This document shows, piece by piece, positions 42,970 to 54,042 of a stretch of 64,000 bases of DNA (position 1 is its first letter; every line of letters starts with the position of its first letter). The stretch lies in the NCBI GenBank assembly GCA_963693315.1, contig OY856188.1:101620462-101684461 (forward strand), in the 5' to 3' direction. The notes under the pieces were generated by a model. That model had not been told where the DNA came from and did no database searches. It was given only the letters and a program-made list of their open reading frames with translations. Origin of the DNA: Diogma glabrata (lineage: Eukaryota > Arthropoda > Insecta > Diptera > Cylindrotomidae). Position numbers and translations under genes: made by a program.

Positions 42970-43998
42970 GTTATAATCAAATTAAAATCTTACTCCTTGT
43001 TAATGCATTATTTTTCAATTACTTCCGTCGTAATTAAATTTATTTTAAAAATTTTCAAAAACAAATTCAATTTTAAGATTATAACTAACTCGAAAACATT
43101 AAGGAATCTGCAGTTTGAGACTGGTGATTGAATTGGTTGCAAATTGGTTTTATCTCTCACTAATTTCAAAATTTTCATCCATTTTGTTTATATTTTTCAA
43201 TTGAGAATTGATTATTATATATAAATTAATTCCTTATTTCATTATAATACAATTAATTCGTAATACCCAATTTGCTAAATTAATTAAAAATTATAAAACA
43301 AAATTTTACGGTTTTCGATTTGAAATTTTTTTAAATAAAAAACTTCATTAAAACTTAAATATGCTATTTACTGCATTTAAAATTAAATGAAAAGAGGCGT
43401 GGTTTCATTAAATGAAATCGGTTTTTCAAGTTCTCGAACGCTGTCATCTGTCATTCATTAAATGGTTAATATCTCATTTAGTAATCGAACGCACTCCTGA
43501 ACATGCTCTCGATAAAACACAAGATTTGTTGCGAACTGGTAAAAATAAATTTAATTTGTCAATTTATTTTAAAGAGATTAATTGATGGGATTGATTAAAA
43601 TGGATGGATAAACGATAAATATTTAATATTTATGCAATCAAAATTGAAATAATTTTAATTTGAGCGAAAAAATATAAATAAAACAATCGCTGTCCCGGAC
43701 AGTTGTCCGAAGAAAAAACGCGACTATTAATAAAATTGTGTGGTTTTATTTTTGAAAAATTTTCAAAATTTTGGCGTTCCATTGGTGATCTACTCAAAAG
43801 CTGCTTTGAGTAGCTATTTTGTTCCAAGGGAACGAATGTATAAAATCAAACGCGCCAATAAATAACCACTTTATCTGTCAAATCGAGTGAATGTAATGAA
43901 TGGAAACGCCTAGACATCTACAAACTACAAAAATACACAACATTTTTGAGAAAATTTGTTATTTTAAAATGTTAATTGGCATTGAAAAGTGAATCAAT

Positions 43999-44031
43999 AT
44001 GAAATTAAAGCCTATTGAACAGCATAAAGAG
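43999..44031 (+). CDS. Possible first coding exon of the zinc-finger gene
   Basis: ATG opens 11 codons (MKLKPIEQHKE) that end at GAG|gtaagc, a strong donor, in phase 0. It lies about 6.4 kb before the first finger exon, with LINE and MITE insertions between, and just after the inverted-repeat composite. It is very short, so the call rests on donor strength, phase and position. Confidence 0.4.
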
Positions 44032-44131
44032 GTAAGCCTGACATTCTAAATGTTGACAAGATTGTAATACACTATAAACATGATTTTAACTATAGTCATC
44101 AACAAATGACGGAGTATTTACAGTTGTTAAG

Positions 44132-44194
44132 ATGGAAAACTTAAACAGTGAAACAAATATAGATGAACCAATTCTTAAGACAGCTCCACAAGAG
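44132..44194 (+). CDS. Possible second exon of the zinc-finger gene
   Basis: After TGTTAAG the frame MENLNSETNIDEPILKTAPQ E ends at GAG|gtaatt, 21 codons, phase 0 at both ends. Its acidic/polar composition resembles the linker exons. It could also be an alternative first exon, because it starts with ATG. Confidence 0.4.
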
Positions 44195-44674
44195 GTAATT
44201 GGTGTTAATCAAAACTAAAACGGTTGGTAAAACTTGTTAATCCTTTGTGACTTCCCGATTTGTATTATAAATTCCAGCGTCCCAATTTTTCTTCATAAAG
44301 TTCCCCAATAAGAATTAAATTTAAACTACATAATCTTGAAATTTATTTAATCTTTAATTCTACGAAATAGGAAATAGAATAGACAGAATACAACATCAAA
44401 AATGCCTAAAAAATTGTAAATGTTCGACAACTTAGGCTTTAAAAGAAGTGATATATGACTTCAAAATTGGGCTTTTAACTGCACTAAAATAAACTATATA
44501 ATAAGTATATACGTTGATACCTTTGGTGTTATTGTAGAACGTTTTATAATTCGAGATCGACCATTACAAAAAATATGACAAATTTTTGGAAAAACGGGTA
44601 CGGCCAATATTTTTAAAATCACAAAAAGCTGACTATTCCCAGCGGACAAAAAAATTTTGTTATAAAAACATTAC

Positions 44675-44812
44675 ATTTTGGGCCGATTGTATGAATGTGG
44701 ATAGAAGATAAATCCTCGGCTAAATCGTCGTTTGCATTGTATTAATCAGGATAGAACAACAAATTAATTCGAGAATAAAATTCTATTCTCTGATTTATTC
44801 TTTCTTTTTTTT
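44675..44812. mobile_element. End fragment of a GATTGTATGAAT-family MITE
   Basis: GGGCCGATTGTATGAATGTG and then ATAAATCCTCGGCTAAATCG match the right end of the element at 48424-49353 in reverse orientation. It is truncated by or abuts the LINE remnant at 44813. Confidence 0.6.
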
Positions 44813-47401
44813 TTGTACAAAATAAAGGAATCAGCTTTCAAACTCCATCACGGCGTATGCGCATTCATTTATGAGAGTGTTGCGTATACACGCTTTCCAA
44901 ATTTTGAACTACACGGTAATGGCTTCAATACAATGGTTTTAAAGATTTGTCTTCCAGAAATTACTTTTTTTACAAAAGCTTTATACCGATACCCCAATTG
45001 TGAAGTTATCGTTACCGGTGACTTCAACGTCCACAACAAATCATGGTTAGAATTCTCCAAATCGACCGACGATGTTGACAATAGTGGAAAACTGGCAGAA
45101 ATTTTTGCCGCGTCTCAGGGCCTATTCTAAATTGTTAAAAGTCCAACTTTCACTCCCCGTAATGGCGGTGATAATAGTTTTATTTTAGATCTCTATTTTA
45201 CCACAATGCCAGATATTACGAGTGTCGATGTCGCGAATGGTAGTATTTGAAATTCTGATCATTATTTAATTTCATCAGTTATTAAAACTGATTAAACTGA
45301 AACTTAAAACTACAGCTCCCAAACCCCGTAAAATATTTCACTACTCAAAAATGATTAAGAGTGATCTGCAAAATTTTTTCCATGGTTTCCCTGTCGACCG
45401 TCATTGTTTTTACACAGACAATGTAAATGTTTCTGCTCAAAACTTTACAGAAACCATCCAATTTACTATCAATAAATTCGTCCCTTTTTCCATTGTAAAA
45501 CCCTAACAAACATACTTGTATTCGAAAACGGCACTTAGAAACAGACGTAGATCATTTAATATTTGGATTCATAACAAAACGCCCGCTAATCGATCCCAAT
45601 ATCTAAAGGCCAACAAAATATCTAACCACACTACTTCAATCGAAAAGTCTGAAATTGACATAGCGAAAGCTTCAAAATTTACGTCTATGTCTATTTCTGA
45701 CAAGAGTTTCTACAGTGCCATTAATTCTTTAAATTCTGGTACAAAATCTTCTATTCCACCTATTATTGATGGTGATTTAATCGTCAATGATCCCGCAAGA
45801 AAAGCTAACTTGTTCGCTGAACGCTTTGCTCTGAAATTCACTGTTTTGGAAACTCCCAAAGAAAAACCCCAAATCCAGTCTTCAGGAGTTAATATGAATG
45901 AACTTCAAACCCAAAATCGTCGCTTAACTTTTAAAGGGGTTAAACATCAACAAAGCCTCAGAAATGGACACATTCCACCCTTTATTTTAAAAACCTTTTC
46001 TAAAGAACTTGCACCAACTTTGACTAAGATATTCTACCAATCCTACAAATCTGTGTATATTTCCCTCGTGCTGGAAGTTGGCAAATGACCAGCCCGTCCC
46101 CAAAAAGAGACCAAAATTCGATATCTCAAATAGCTTTACTATCGGTCCTATCCAAAGTCTACGAACATTATATTAATATACACATTTCAAAATTTCTGGA
46201 AGAAAATCATTTAATAGCCGACAGACAAAACGGTTTTCGAAACAAAAGATCAACTACCGATCTATTAAACTATGTAGCCCATTGTTGATACAGTCATAAT
46301 TGATGAAGGTGGTTGGAAACATACGTTATCGCTTTAGACATCTCCAAGGCATTCGATCGAGTCTGGCATGCCAACTTAATCAACAAGCTCGTTGCGTATG
46401 GTTTTCATCCCAATGTTGTGAAGCGGATTCAAAATTTTCTATTAAACCGATACATTTCGGTTTCCTTAGACGGATTTTCGTCTGAATCTAAACTAATTAC
46501 TACTGGTGTACCTCAAGGCTCAGTATTGTCCCCAACCCTATTTTTGATTTATATCAACGAATTGTTGAAAATCACCAGCAACCCAATAAATAGTTTTGCA
46601 GATGATAGTACTCTGCACAAGTCGTTCGAGCCCCTTCCTTTAAAAGGTAAAATGCACGAACGAATTAATCCCGCCCGTAGACACGCTGCCATAAACGTGA
46701 ATAAAGACCTAAAAAAAATCGCCGAATGGGGTGAGCAAAACCTGGTCAATTTCAACTCTACCAAAACACAGCTATTGATTGTTTCCAGATCAAAGACCGA
46801 GTTCCCCAAAGATATTTTATTCAGTATGTGTGATGAACCACAGTGTCACAGTTTCAAATGACCTACTCTGGAACGATCATGTAATGGCGATGGCAAAAAG
46901 CGCGTCTAGAAAACTCGGCCTCCTAAATAGATGCAAAAAAAATTTCACTCCATACCAATTGCTCTATGTTTATAAGTCCTATATTCGTCCCTGTGTGGAG
47001 TTCTGTTGTCAAGTTTGGGGTGCTGCTTATCTTGGCCCTCTTGGACTCTGTTCAAAAGCGGGCTATACGAATTGTGAATGGTCGAGATTTGACATCAAAA
47101 CTTAATTCCCTACAACATCGTCGCACTGTTGCTGACCTCGTTCTTTTTTTACAAACATCGTCATCAACAGTGCTCAAATGAAATCACCAGCATCATACCT
47201 CAAACTTATTCTCTCCCCCGTTTCACTCGGCAATCGGCTAGTGCAAGCAGTCAAACGGTCGAGATCCCGCGCTGTCATGCTGGTAGATCGCAGAATGACT
47301 TCTTTGTCCAAACTGCATACAAATGGAATAGTTTGCTGGAATCCATAGTCTCAGGTGGTTTCAATCCGCAGAGGTTTAAAAAAGCGTTGATAAACACATA
47401 A
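44813..47401 (+). pseudogene. Old LINE with endonuclease and RT remnants
   Basis: Pieces in several frames follow LINE order. The endonuclease has VTGDFNVHNKSWLEFSK (near 45015). A linker region follows at 45516-46088. RT starts IALLSVLSKVYEHYI, ADRQNGFRNKRSTTDLL, then ALDISKAFDRVWHANLINKL, GVPQGSVLSPTLFLIYINEL and FADDSTLH (near 46600). The C-terminal part ends with TAYKWNSLLESI and a stop at 47401. Many frameshifts and stops (45130, 46088, 46288, 46861) make it clearly dead. The L-P-T style motif after GVPQGSVLS suggests a different clade from the LINE at 33 kb. Confidence 0.85.
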
Positions 47402-47518
47402 GAGCGCGAGTTGAGGGAGCTAGGTCTTGAAAGGTATTTATGTGTTGTTGTGACACATATTGTAAACCCTATAACACAACACCTTTTATTTAATAAAAAA
47501 ATATAATTACTATTGTAG

Positions 47519-47658
47519 AAACAATTGCATTTCCTACGCAAGATGAAGATGTAAAATGGTCACTAGCTGTTGCATTACCAGAACAAAAAGCATTATTTAG
47601 AAGAAATACCGGACACATTTTTTGGCTTCAAAAGAGGACGCCTGGTCACCCTAAGTAA
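47519..47658 (+). pseudogene. Unrecognised coding-like fragment
   Basis: After ACTATTGTAG a frame reads ETIAFPTQDEDVKWSLAVAL, then PEQKALFRRNTGHIFW and QKRTPGHPK, then TAA. Alternatively it splices at CCTAA|gtaaaag. Composition looks like real protein. It follows a LINE 3' end immediately, so its upstream context may be destroyed. I do not recognise the family. Confidence 0.3.
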
Positions 47659-47794
47659 AAGACATGGATTTTCTAATCAATAAATTAAAAACATGAACCA
47701 AAACAAAACCTAAAGAGATGAGAATTTGGTTAAATAATTTTTTTAAAATATGCATCAAAATTATTAACAAAATTTTATTTCATTTGCTCAATAG

Positions 47795-47938
47795 CAATAC
47801 ATACCTCAATTCAACGCGTTTGAAGAAAGAATGTTTAGTTTAATGACCAACGAATCACGAAAAGTGAAAATCGAACTTTTGTTAGAAAATCTAGAAGGCC
47901 GTGGTTCTGGTAAAAATCCGGGTCAAATTGCAAACTAA
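47795..47938 (+). pseudogene. Unrecognised coding-like fragment, charged helix
   Basis: After TTGCTCAATAG a phase-0 frame of 47 codons reads QYIPQFNAFEERMFSLMTNE, then SRKVKIELLLENLEG and GKNPGQIAN before TAA. The middle looks like an amphipathic helix. It could be an old exon of the same unknown gene as 47519. No family recognised. Confidence 0.3.
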
Positions 47939-48423
47939 TTAAAAAGTACAAGAAAAATTTTTGATAACATATCCGCATGTAACTTTATTTTGTGGATTAT
48001 TTACATACATACTTAGAGTATAGAAACATTTACTGTAGCCCTATTCCGGTACATCGTGAAAATAATTTATAGCAATTTTTTCAGAACTAGTATTCCATTC
48101 CATGCCGCGGGAAATGACAAATTCGTTTTAGAAAATATTTTTTTTCTATGATAGCAGATGAAAAGTCTATTTTCAAGCATGCTTAATCTTCTGTGAAAAT
48201 AGTTTTTTTTAATCTAGTGCAAAAAGAATAACAAATTGTGGTTGCTATGGTATTTTCATATAATTTTACAATGTTTTTAAAACAACAACCATGAAAAAAT
48301 AGAATATAGCTTATATAACAATTCTTCTTGATTCCCGCTATGTTGATTTGCTGCGTGTCCACAATTATAAAACTTGTAATTTCTCGTTTTATAATTTTGT
48401 TGAGTATCCTCAATTATATATTT

Positions 48424-49353
48424 AGGGTTGATTTTATGAACATGGATGTGTAGAAAAAAATCCGAGAGTAAAGTTTTATCTTCATCCGAGGATTTTATTT
48501 TTCGTCGATTTAATTCGAATCTATCCGAACACGGATAGATTTTTTTTATTTTTGTTTTTATTGCAGTTTAAATCAGTGTAATTTTATAAGTGGCAATACT
48601 TTTTCTTTTACTTTTCTATTAAATAAATTTAATTATGAACTAAAAACTGTTATTTCAAAATTGAAATTGAATATATTAAAATTATATTAAAAATATTATT
48701 TATTTTACTATTAATTCATATCAAAAAACAAATTTTAGAAACGCAGAAATTTAAATTCAAAAATAACCACAAACTCAAAACAAAATTGTCCTGCTATGCG
48801 CATGTCAAGAAAAAAAACAAATTGTTTTATCCTTGGTTTTAGGGTCGATTGTATGAATAAGGATGGATAGAAAAAAATCCGAGAATAAAGTTTTATCTTC
48901 ATCCGAGGATTTTATTTTTCGTCGATTGTATGAACACGGATAGATTATTTTTTAATTTTGTTTTTATTGCAGTTTATAGCAGTGTAATTTTATAAGTGGC
49001 AATACTTTTTCTTTTACTTTTCTATTAAATAAATTAAAAAATATTATTTCAAAATTGAAATTTAATATATTAAAATTATATTAAAAATATTATTTATTTT
49101 ACTATTAATTTATATCAAAAAACAAATTTTAGAAACGCAGAAATTTAAATTCAAAAATAACTACAAATTCAAAACAAAATTGTCCTTCTATGCGCATGCC
49201 AAGAAAAAAAACAAATTGTTTTATTCTTTGTTTTATAGAAGAAAAAGAAAGAATACATCTGAGAATATAATTTAATCTATCCTGATTCATACAATACAAA
49301 CGATAATTTATCCGAGGATTTATATTCTATCCGCATTCATACAATCGGTCCTT
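48424..49353. mobile_element. Partly dimeric MITE (GATTGTATGAAT family)
   Basis: The left end AGGGTTGATTTTATGAACATGG repeats at 48841 as AGGGTCGATTGTATGAATAA, each followed by about 400 bp of matching sequence (TCCGAGGATTTTATTTTTCG, CTATGCGCATG). The right end, TATCCGCATTCATACAATCG, is the complement of the left. So one and a half copies stand head to tail. No gene. Confidence 0.72.
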
Positions 49354-50043
49354 AGTAATTTTCTGATTTATATGTTCAAAATATAAATCTTGAAGTTTCT
49401 TGATTTATAAAGTAATTATAGGTTGTATATTTTCTCGCTATTTAATTTTGCTGCATTACTCGACTCCTTCAAGTTCAGTTGTGCTCAAATCTTCAGTCGC
49501 TTCTATTATAAACTCTACTTATAACTACCTTTTGATAATAAATCAGCTTCCATATGAACACCAATAATTCTGTAGTTACTACTTCTTAAAACGGTTTAAC
49601 AAATGCTAAACAAATTATTTTAAGTTTAAATATTAGTTGAATATACTTATATTTATTAATATATTTATAAAAAAGATAAAAAAACTTTTTAACTGGTTTA
49701 ACTAATATCCAATAATTTAGTACTTTTTCAGTAGAAGAAAGAAACTTAATTGAATAAAAATTATTTTTTCATTTCTAAATTCTGTTTTTTCAAACATACT
49801 AAGTTTTTATAGAAAAAATTATTTTTACAAACATACTTTGATTTGTAAACCGTGAGTAACGAGTATCCTAAAGTTTTTTAAAAATTACTGCCAAAATAAA
49901 TTTCATAAAATTTAGTGAATACAGATTTGTTGAGAAATCACCACAAGAATATGAATTTTGAATGTTATTTTGTCGATTTTTAATTTAAAAAATTTCTAAT
50001 AAATATCGTTTATATACTATCATAGAAAAAATTGTATTTACGC
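49354..50043. other. AT-rich stretch without recognised genes
   Basis: No splice-flanked coding block, inverted repeat or transposon motif is evident across about 690 bp. Confidence 0.5.
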
Positions 50044-50140
50044 GAGATAAAAACATTTTACGTTCGTGAAATTGCCCCACTCGACGCTAACGCGTCTCGT
50101 AAACAAATGTCCACTCACGAAAAAGCAACGTTTTCATCTC
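50044..50140. repeat. 97-bp palindrome related to 11525-11624
   Basis: GAGATAAAAACATTTTACGT is mirrored by GCAACGTTTTCATCTC, around CACTCGACGCTAACGCGTCTCG. The core and the AAACGTTTT-type arms match the palindrome at 11525, in the opposite orientation. Confidence 0.7.
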
Positions 50141-50266
50141 TTGTTGCAAAATGTACTATTTTATTTCATTTATTGCACTTTTTTCTCAATTCACAGGGAA
50201 ATGCCGGAATAGGCGTACTGGAAATTAATTGTTTTTGTAGGCCCTTTTTGTTTTAATATTTTTTAG

Positions 50267-50368
50267 CCCGACTTTGGCATTGCAAAACCTGGAAATCCTG
50301 CACCTGGTGCAAACCTTATTCCTGAATTATTCGTTGTTAAACTAAAACAGTTTTTATTACATATTTAA
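50267..50368 (+). pseudogene. Unrecognised coding-like fragment, Pro/Gly-rich
   Basis: After TATTTTTTAG a phase-0 frame of 33 codons reads PDFGIAKPGNPAPGANLIPE, then LFVVKLKQ, then TAA. It lies just before the first finger exon. Composition is protein-like, but there is no donor and no family recognition. The DFG triplet alone does not make it a kinase. Confidence 0.3.
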
Positions 50369-50460
50369 ATTGAAATAATCATTATAATTATTTTAATAAA
50401 AAACAAATAAATTATGATATAATTTTATAAAGTTGTTGAACCTTATTTGTTATGTTAAAG

Positions 50461-50676
50461 CAATTTCTATATGAAACATTTGAATGTCCGCCTGCAGTTT
50501 GCACTTGGGAAAACTGCAATAAAATATATAAAAGTAAAACTGGATTACAATATCACATGCGAATGCACAAAAACGAGAAACCTTTCGAATGTTCATTATG
50601 TGGTAAATTTTTTAGAGCAAAAGCATGTTTAAAACGACATACTGCTATTCATAATCTACAGAATAACCCTACAGAT
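50461..50676 (+). CDS. Zinc-finger exon A, cassette 1, two C2H2 fingers
   Basis: Acceptor GTTAAAG, then 72 phase-0 codons to GAT|gtaagt. Finger 1 is CTWENCNK...GLQYHMRMH (C-x4-C-x12-H-x3-H); after the linker KNEKPFE, finger 2 is CSLCGKFF...CLKRHTAIH (C-x2-C-x12-H-x3-H). Nuclear DNA binding is the usual role of such arrays; the target is unknown. It is the first of nine exons with compatible phases. A short upstream leader (FLYETFECPP) lacks a start codon before the acceptor, so an upstream exon is needed. Confidence 0.85.
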
Positions 50677-50740
50677 GTAAGTGTATTAAATAATTAGTAA
50701 ATTAAAAACATACATGAATAAAACTTTTGTTTATTTAAAG

Positions 50741-50950
50741 AAATTTTCACCCCAGCCGTCTGAAAAACATTCCGTGGTCTGCACTTGGAAAAATTGCAGT
50801 AAAACCTTTCCACATACCAATGGATTACAATATCACATGCGGAAACACAAAAATGAGGAAGCTTTCAAATGTTTGTCGTGTAGTAAATGTTTTCAAACAA
50901 AATCATGTTTACGACGACATCTTGTAATTCATGATCCAAATACAACAAGT
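50741..50950 (+). CDS. Zinc-finger exon A', cassette 1, two C2H2 fingers
   Basis: Acceptor TTTATTTAAAG, 70 phase-0 codons, donor AGT|gtaagt. Fingers CTWKNCSK...GLQYHMRKH and CLSCSKCF...CLRRHLVIH both keep all four ligands. The intron before it is only 64 bp. The exon begins KFSPQPSEK and ends HDPNTTS, nearly the same borders and the same length as 54799-55008, so the two are duplicates. Confidence 0.86.
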
Positions 50951-51519
50951 GTAAGTTTATTTAATTTTAATTAATCAGCTTATTAAAAATATTTTTAGAA
51001 GCTTTATTTAATTTTTAAATAACTTACATTTTGGTCTGTCCATCTGCACATTAAATATTTCGTCTTAATGTCGATCTAAATTTATCTCAATTTTAAAAAT
51101 AAAATGCAAAAGGTTGGTTAAAACAATGTTCAGAAGTCGCCCCTTTCGAGTCCCTTTGTCACAAATGTGAGGCACTTGACAGAAGTTGCCAAATCAAAAA
51201 AAAATAGGGAGTTGAAGACCAAACCTCACAATTGTGATATAAAATTCACACATAAATTGCGGTAAACCATTTTTTTATTTTATGTATAACTTGAAGCTCA
51301 AATATCACAAATGGAGCACTAAATTTTTGTACTCGTTAAGATCATTCAAAATTCAAACATGTAATATTGATGTGTATTTCTGGTAGGTTACTATTCTTAA
51401 CACCAGCAACCAGATTCGATAATTTTTTTTTAAAAAAAATAAATAACTTCCGCACCAAAACCACCCTCAAATTTGAGTGAACTGGACCTATTCTTATACA
51501 TTTTTATTTTTTGGAATTT

Positions 51520-53500
51520 CTGTTTTGTATTGAGAAGGATTCTATAAGTGATGCCAATTTTGATATATTTAAGCATCTGAGTAATAAGGTAAGCAAATTA
51601 ATTAAATATTGCAAAAAAGGTTATATGAATAATTTCCTAGAACCCGGGTTTTAGCTCTAAGGAAATTTGGAAATGTTTGAAAAGTGTTGGTATTAATTCT
51701 AAGGAGAGTGTAAAAATAAAGTTTTCTCCGGATTGAAATAAACTCGGTTTTTACTATGAATTTGAAGGCTACTGACAATTTCAAGGCTACTACTGAATAC
51801 GGCTACTACAAAATATTTCTGCAACTGATGTTGTTCAAGCAATAAAGTTTGGTAAAATCCCGCTAAAATTCATAAAATTCATTACTCATTTGTTCAATTT
51901 CATCCTTACGAGTTCTCAGTTTCCCACTAAATGGAAAATAGCTAAACTCATCTCTATTCCAAAAAAATCTAACGCAAAATGTAAATAATAATAAAATTAA
52001 AATAAGTAAAATGTATTAAAGTGTATGTATCTTAGAATAATATTTTATTCGCGCTCTCAAAAGTGAAACTATTGTTCATAAACAGATTGATTTCCATCTA
52101 AATGAATTCAAACTTATGTCTAAATTTCAGTCCGGTTTTCGTAAGGGTTTTAGTACCGAAACAGCACTTCTTATAGTAACGGTTGATATAAGAAATTCTC
52201 TAGATAAAAAAAGATATTTGTGTAAATATTATTAGACTTCTCCTAGGCATTTGATCTTGTTGATCAATTAAATTTTGTTAGATAAACTTCTTAAAAATTT
52301 CAAATTTTCATCGGGTGCTTTGCTATTGATATCATCATATCTTCAGCAGCGGATTCAATGTGTAGTTTCGGATAATATTTTTTCTGATTTTGTCTCAATT
52401 ACCTGTGGTGTTCCTCAAGGATCTGTACTAGGCCCATTACTCTTTGCTATGTTTATCAATGATATGCCTGATGTACTCAAATATTGTCATGTGTATCTTT
52501 ATGCTGACGATGTGAAAATTTATACCGATGGACTTGCGAATAATATATCCAGTATAGTATCAAAAATAAATTTAGATCTTGATAGTATACTGCAGTGGAC
52601 TAAGCGAAATTAATTAATGCTGAACTCCTCAAAAACCGTTTCACTTCTCTTTAGCTTGTCTAACAATCAATACCGCACCGCTATTTCGTTTTGGTGATGA
52701 AATAATAAGGTACTCCGAATAATTCTCGACACTAAATTATACTGGAAACATCATGTAGTAACCGTTTGTTCCAAAGTATGTGGTTGGCTCCATGGGCTCG
52801 AAGCGACATCTTTTACCTCGCAGTATATTATAAAAAAATTGTTCCAATTGTGTACTTCCTTATTTTGCTTATTGTTCGACTGTTCTTGGTTCTTTAAGTG
52901 CTGGTAATCTTGCTATATTACAACGAGCATTCAATACCTGTATCGGATATGTTTACCATCTACCACGATTTAGCCGTCTTTCATGATTTTATAAGTCTCT
53001 TTTGAGTTGTAGCCTAAGGAATTATATCAGTTATTTTCTTTGTGTTTTAATTTTTAAAACTACATATTAAAACTATTAACTAAGGAACCCAGCTACTTGT
53101 TTTTAAAAATTAAACCTTGATAATCGACGGAGCCAGCGATTAAATCGCATTAGTTTACCCAATAATCGTACAACTATAAAAAATAAATCGCCTTTTGTGT
53201 ATGGTCTTACTATTTTTGATGAACTATCTTCTAGCATCAGACAATTGAATTCAATTCTGCTGTTTAAAAAGAAATGTTTTGAAGCTCTTTGTGCACTTGA
53301 TAATTAATGAGTGTTGAATATTAGTTGTGTTGTGATGAATGAGAAATATTTGAAGACAGGAAAAGAAAAGGAAGGAAGGGAGAAGAAAGAGAGGAAAGAC
53401 AAAAAGAAAAAAGGAAGAAAAGCAAAGGGAGGGAGGAAAATTGGACGCGAAAAGGGAGAAAGGAGGAAAGGAAAAGGAAGAATTTTTGTTGTATCATAAT
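51520..53500 (+). pseudogene. LINE remnant in the zinc-finger gene intron
   Basis: Upstream pieces read IPLKFIKFITHLFNFILTSS and FPTKWKIAKLISIPKKS (51850-51980). RT continues FQSGFRKGFSTETALL, then a frame from 52275 with GVPQGSVLGPLLFAMFIND and active site YADD (near 52500), and a C-terminal part with stops. Multiple stops and shifts; dead. Same strand as the host gene, in the intron between exons A' and B, so it need not block splicing. A polypurine stretch closes it. Confidence 0.82.
53355..53485 (+). repeat. Polypurine (GGAAAG-rich) tract
   Basis: About 130 bp made almost only of G and A, with no pyrimidine run, in the LINE 3' region. An open frame across it (Lys/Glu/Gly/Arg) is a composition artefact. 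Confidence 0.8.
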
Positions 53501-53764
53501 TTTACTTACTAGTTTTAGTAGTTTTATGCAGGTTTTATAATAAATACTTGTATTGAATTCTTTTCTTACTTATTTTTAAAGCACAAATAATTAATGAATA
53601 TTGGTAATTGCTTGATTAAATTGAATGAACTATTTACAAAATATATGTACGATAAAAAAGGTTTGGCCTCATGTATTTATAATTTTTGAATTAAATAAAA
53701 AAAATGATGTAGTGCCTCAAGAACACATCTGTGTTTAAAAACAGATTTGTTTTTTTATCCACAG

Positions 53765-53941
53765 AAAATATTTACATGTCAAATTTGCAATAGGGAGTAT
53801 ATACGTAAACGATCGTTAAAAATTCATATGAGGATTCATACAGGCAAAAATTTACATAAGTGCTCCCAGTGCGGTAAAGAATTTACGGTGGCTAGAGATT
53901 TGAGAAATCATTTAGAAGTTCATGCTAGGCAAAATTTAAAG
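53765..53941 (+). CDS. Zinc-finger exon B, cassette 1, two C2H2 fingers
   Basis: Acceptor TTATCCACAG, 59 phase-0 codons, donor AAG|gtaagg. Fingers CQICNREY...SLKIHMRIH and, after TGKNLHK, CSQCGKEF...DLRNHLEVH, all ligands kept. Same length, borders and layout as exon 55450-55626, so these two are tandem duplicates. It follows the LINE-bearing intron. Confidence 0.87.
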
Positions 53942-54042
53942 GTAAGGATTTACTTATGTCACCTAAGATTTCTTTTCATCATTCTTGTAATAGATTAAAA
54001 AAATATATATTACATTTAGCTTTCCTGTATTTTATTTCTTAG

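Larger units (their letters stand above)
37189..43502. mobile_element. TIR element hosting a gag-pol
   Basis: GTTCTGGAGGGCGTTCGAGA at the left is mirrored by CGAACGCACTCCTGAAC at the right. Inward, AATGAGATCTCA and ATTTAATGAA repeat in both arms, over about 100 bp once the Harbinger insertion (37214-38261) is removed. It encloses the - strand gypsy coding region. No clear target duplication. Either an older TIR element was invaded by a retroelement, or the two are one unit. Confidence 0.5.
32832..43856. mobile_element. Composite bounded by long inverted repeats
   Basis: GGCGCGTTTCATTGAAAATC at the left is mirrored by AAAATCAAACGCGCC at the right. About 200 bp inward, CCGCGTTTTATCATCG and CTGTCCAGGACAG are mirrored by CTGTCCCGGACAG and AAAAACGCGACT. 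The arms are imperfect, so the element is old. It now holds a LINE, a MITE, a Harbinger element and a gag-pol, which account for most of its 11 kb. Target duplication not evident. It ends about 140 bp before the possible first exon at 43999. Confidence 0.45.

Noticed and set aside
50267..50368. DFG-like motif suggesting a protein kinase
   Set aside because: The triplet stands in a Pro/Gly-rich peptide with none of the other kinase motifs nearby.
53311..53499. Lys/Glu/Arg/Gly-rich 62-codon frame
   Set aside because: A purine-only simple repeat; any frame without T stays open.
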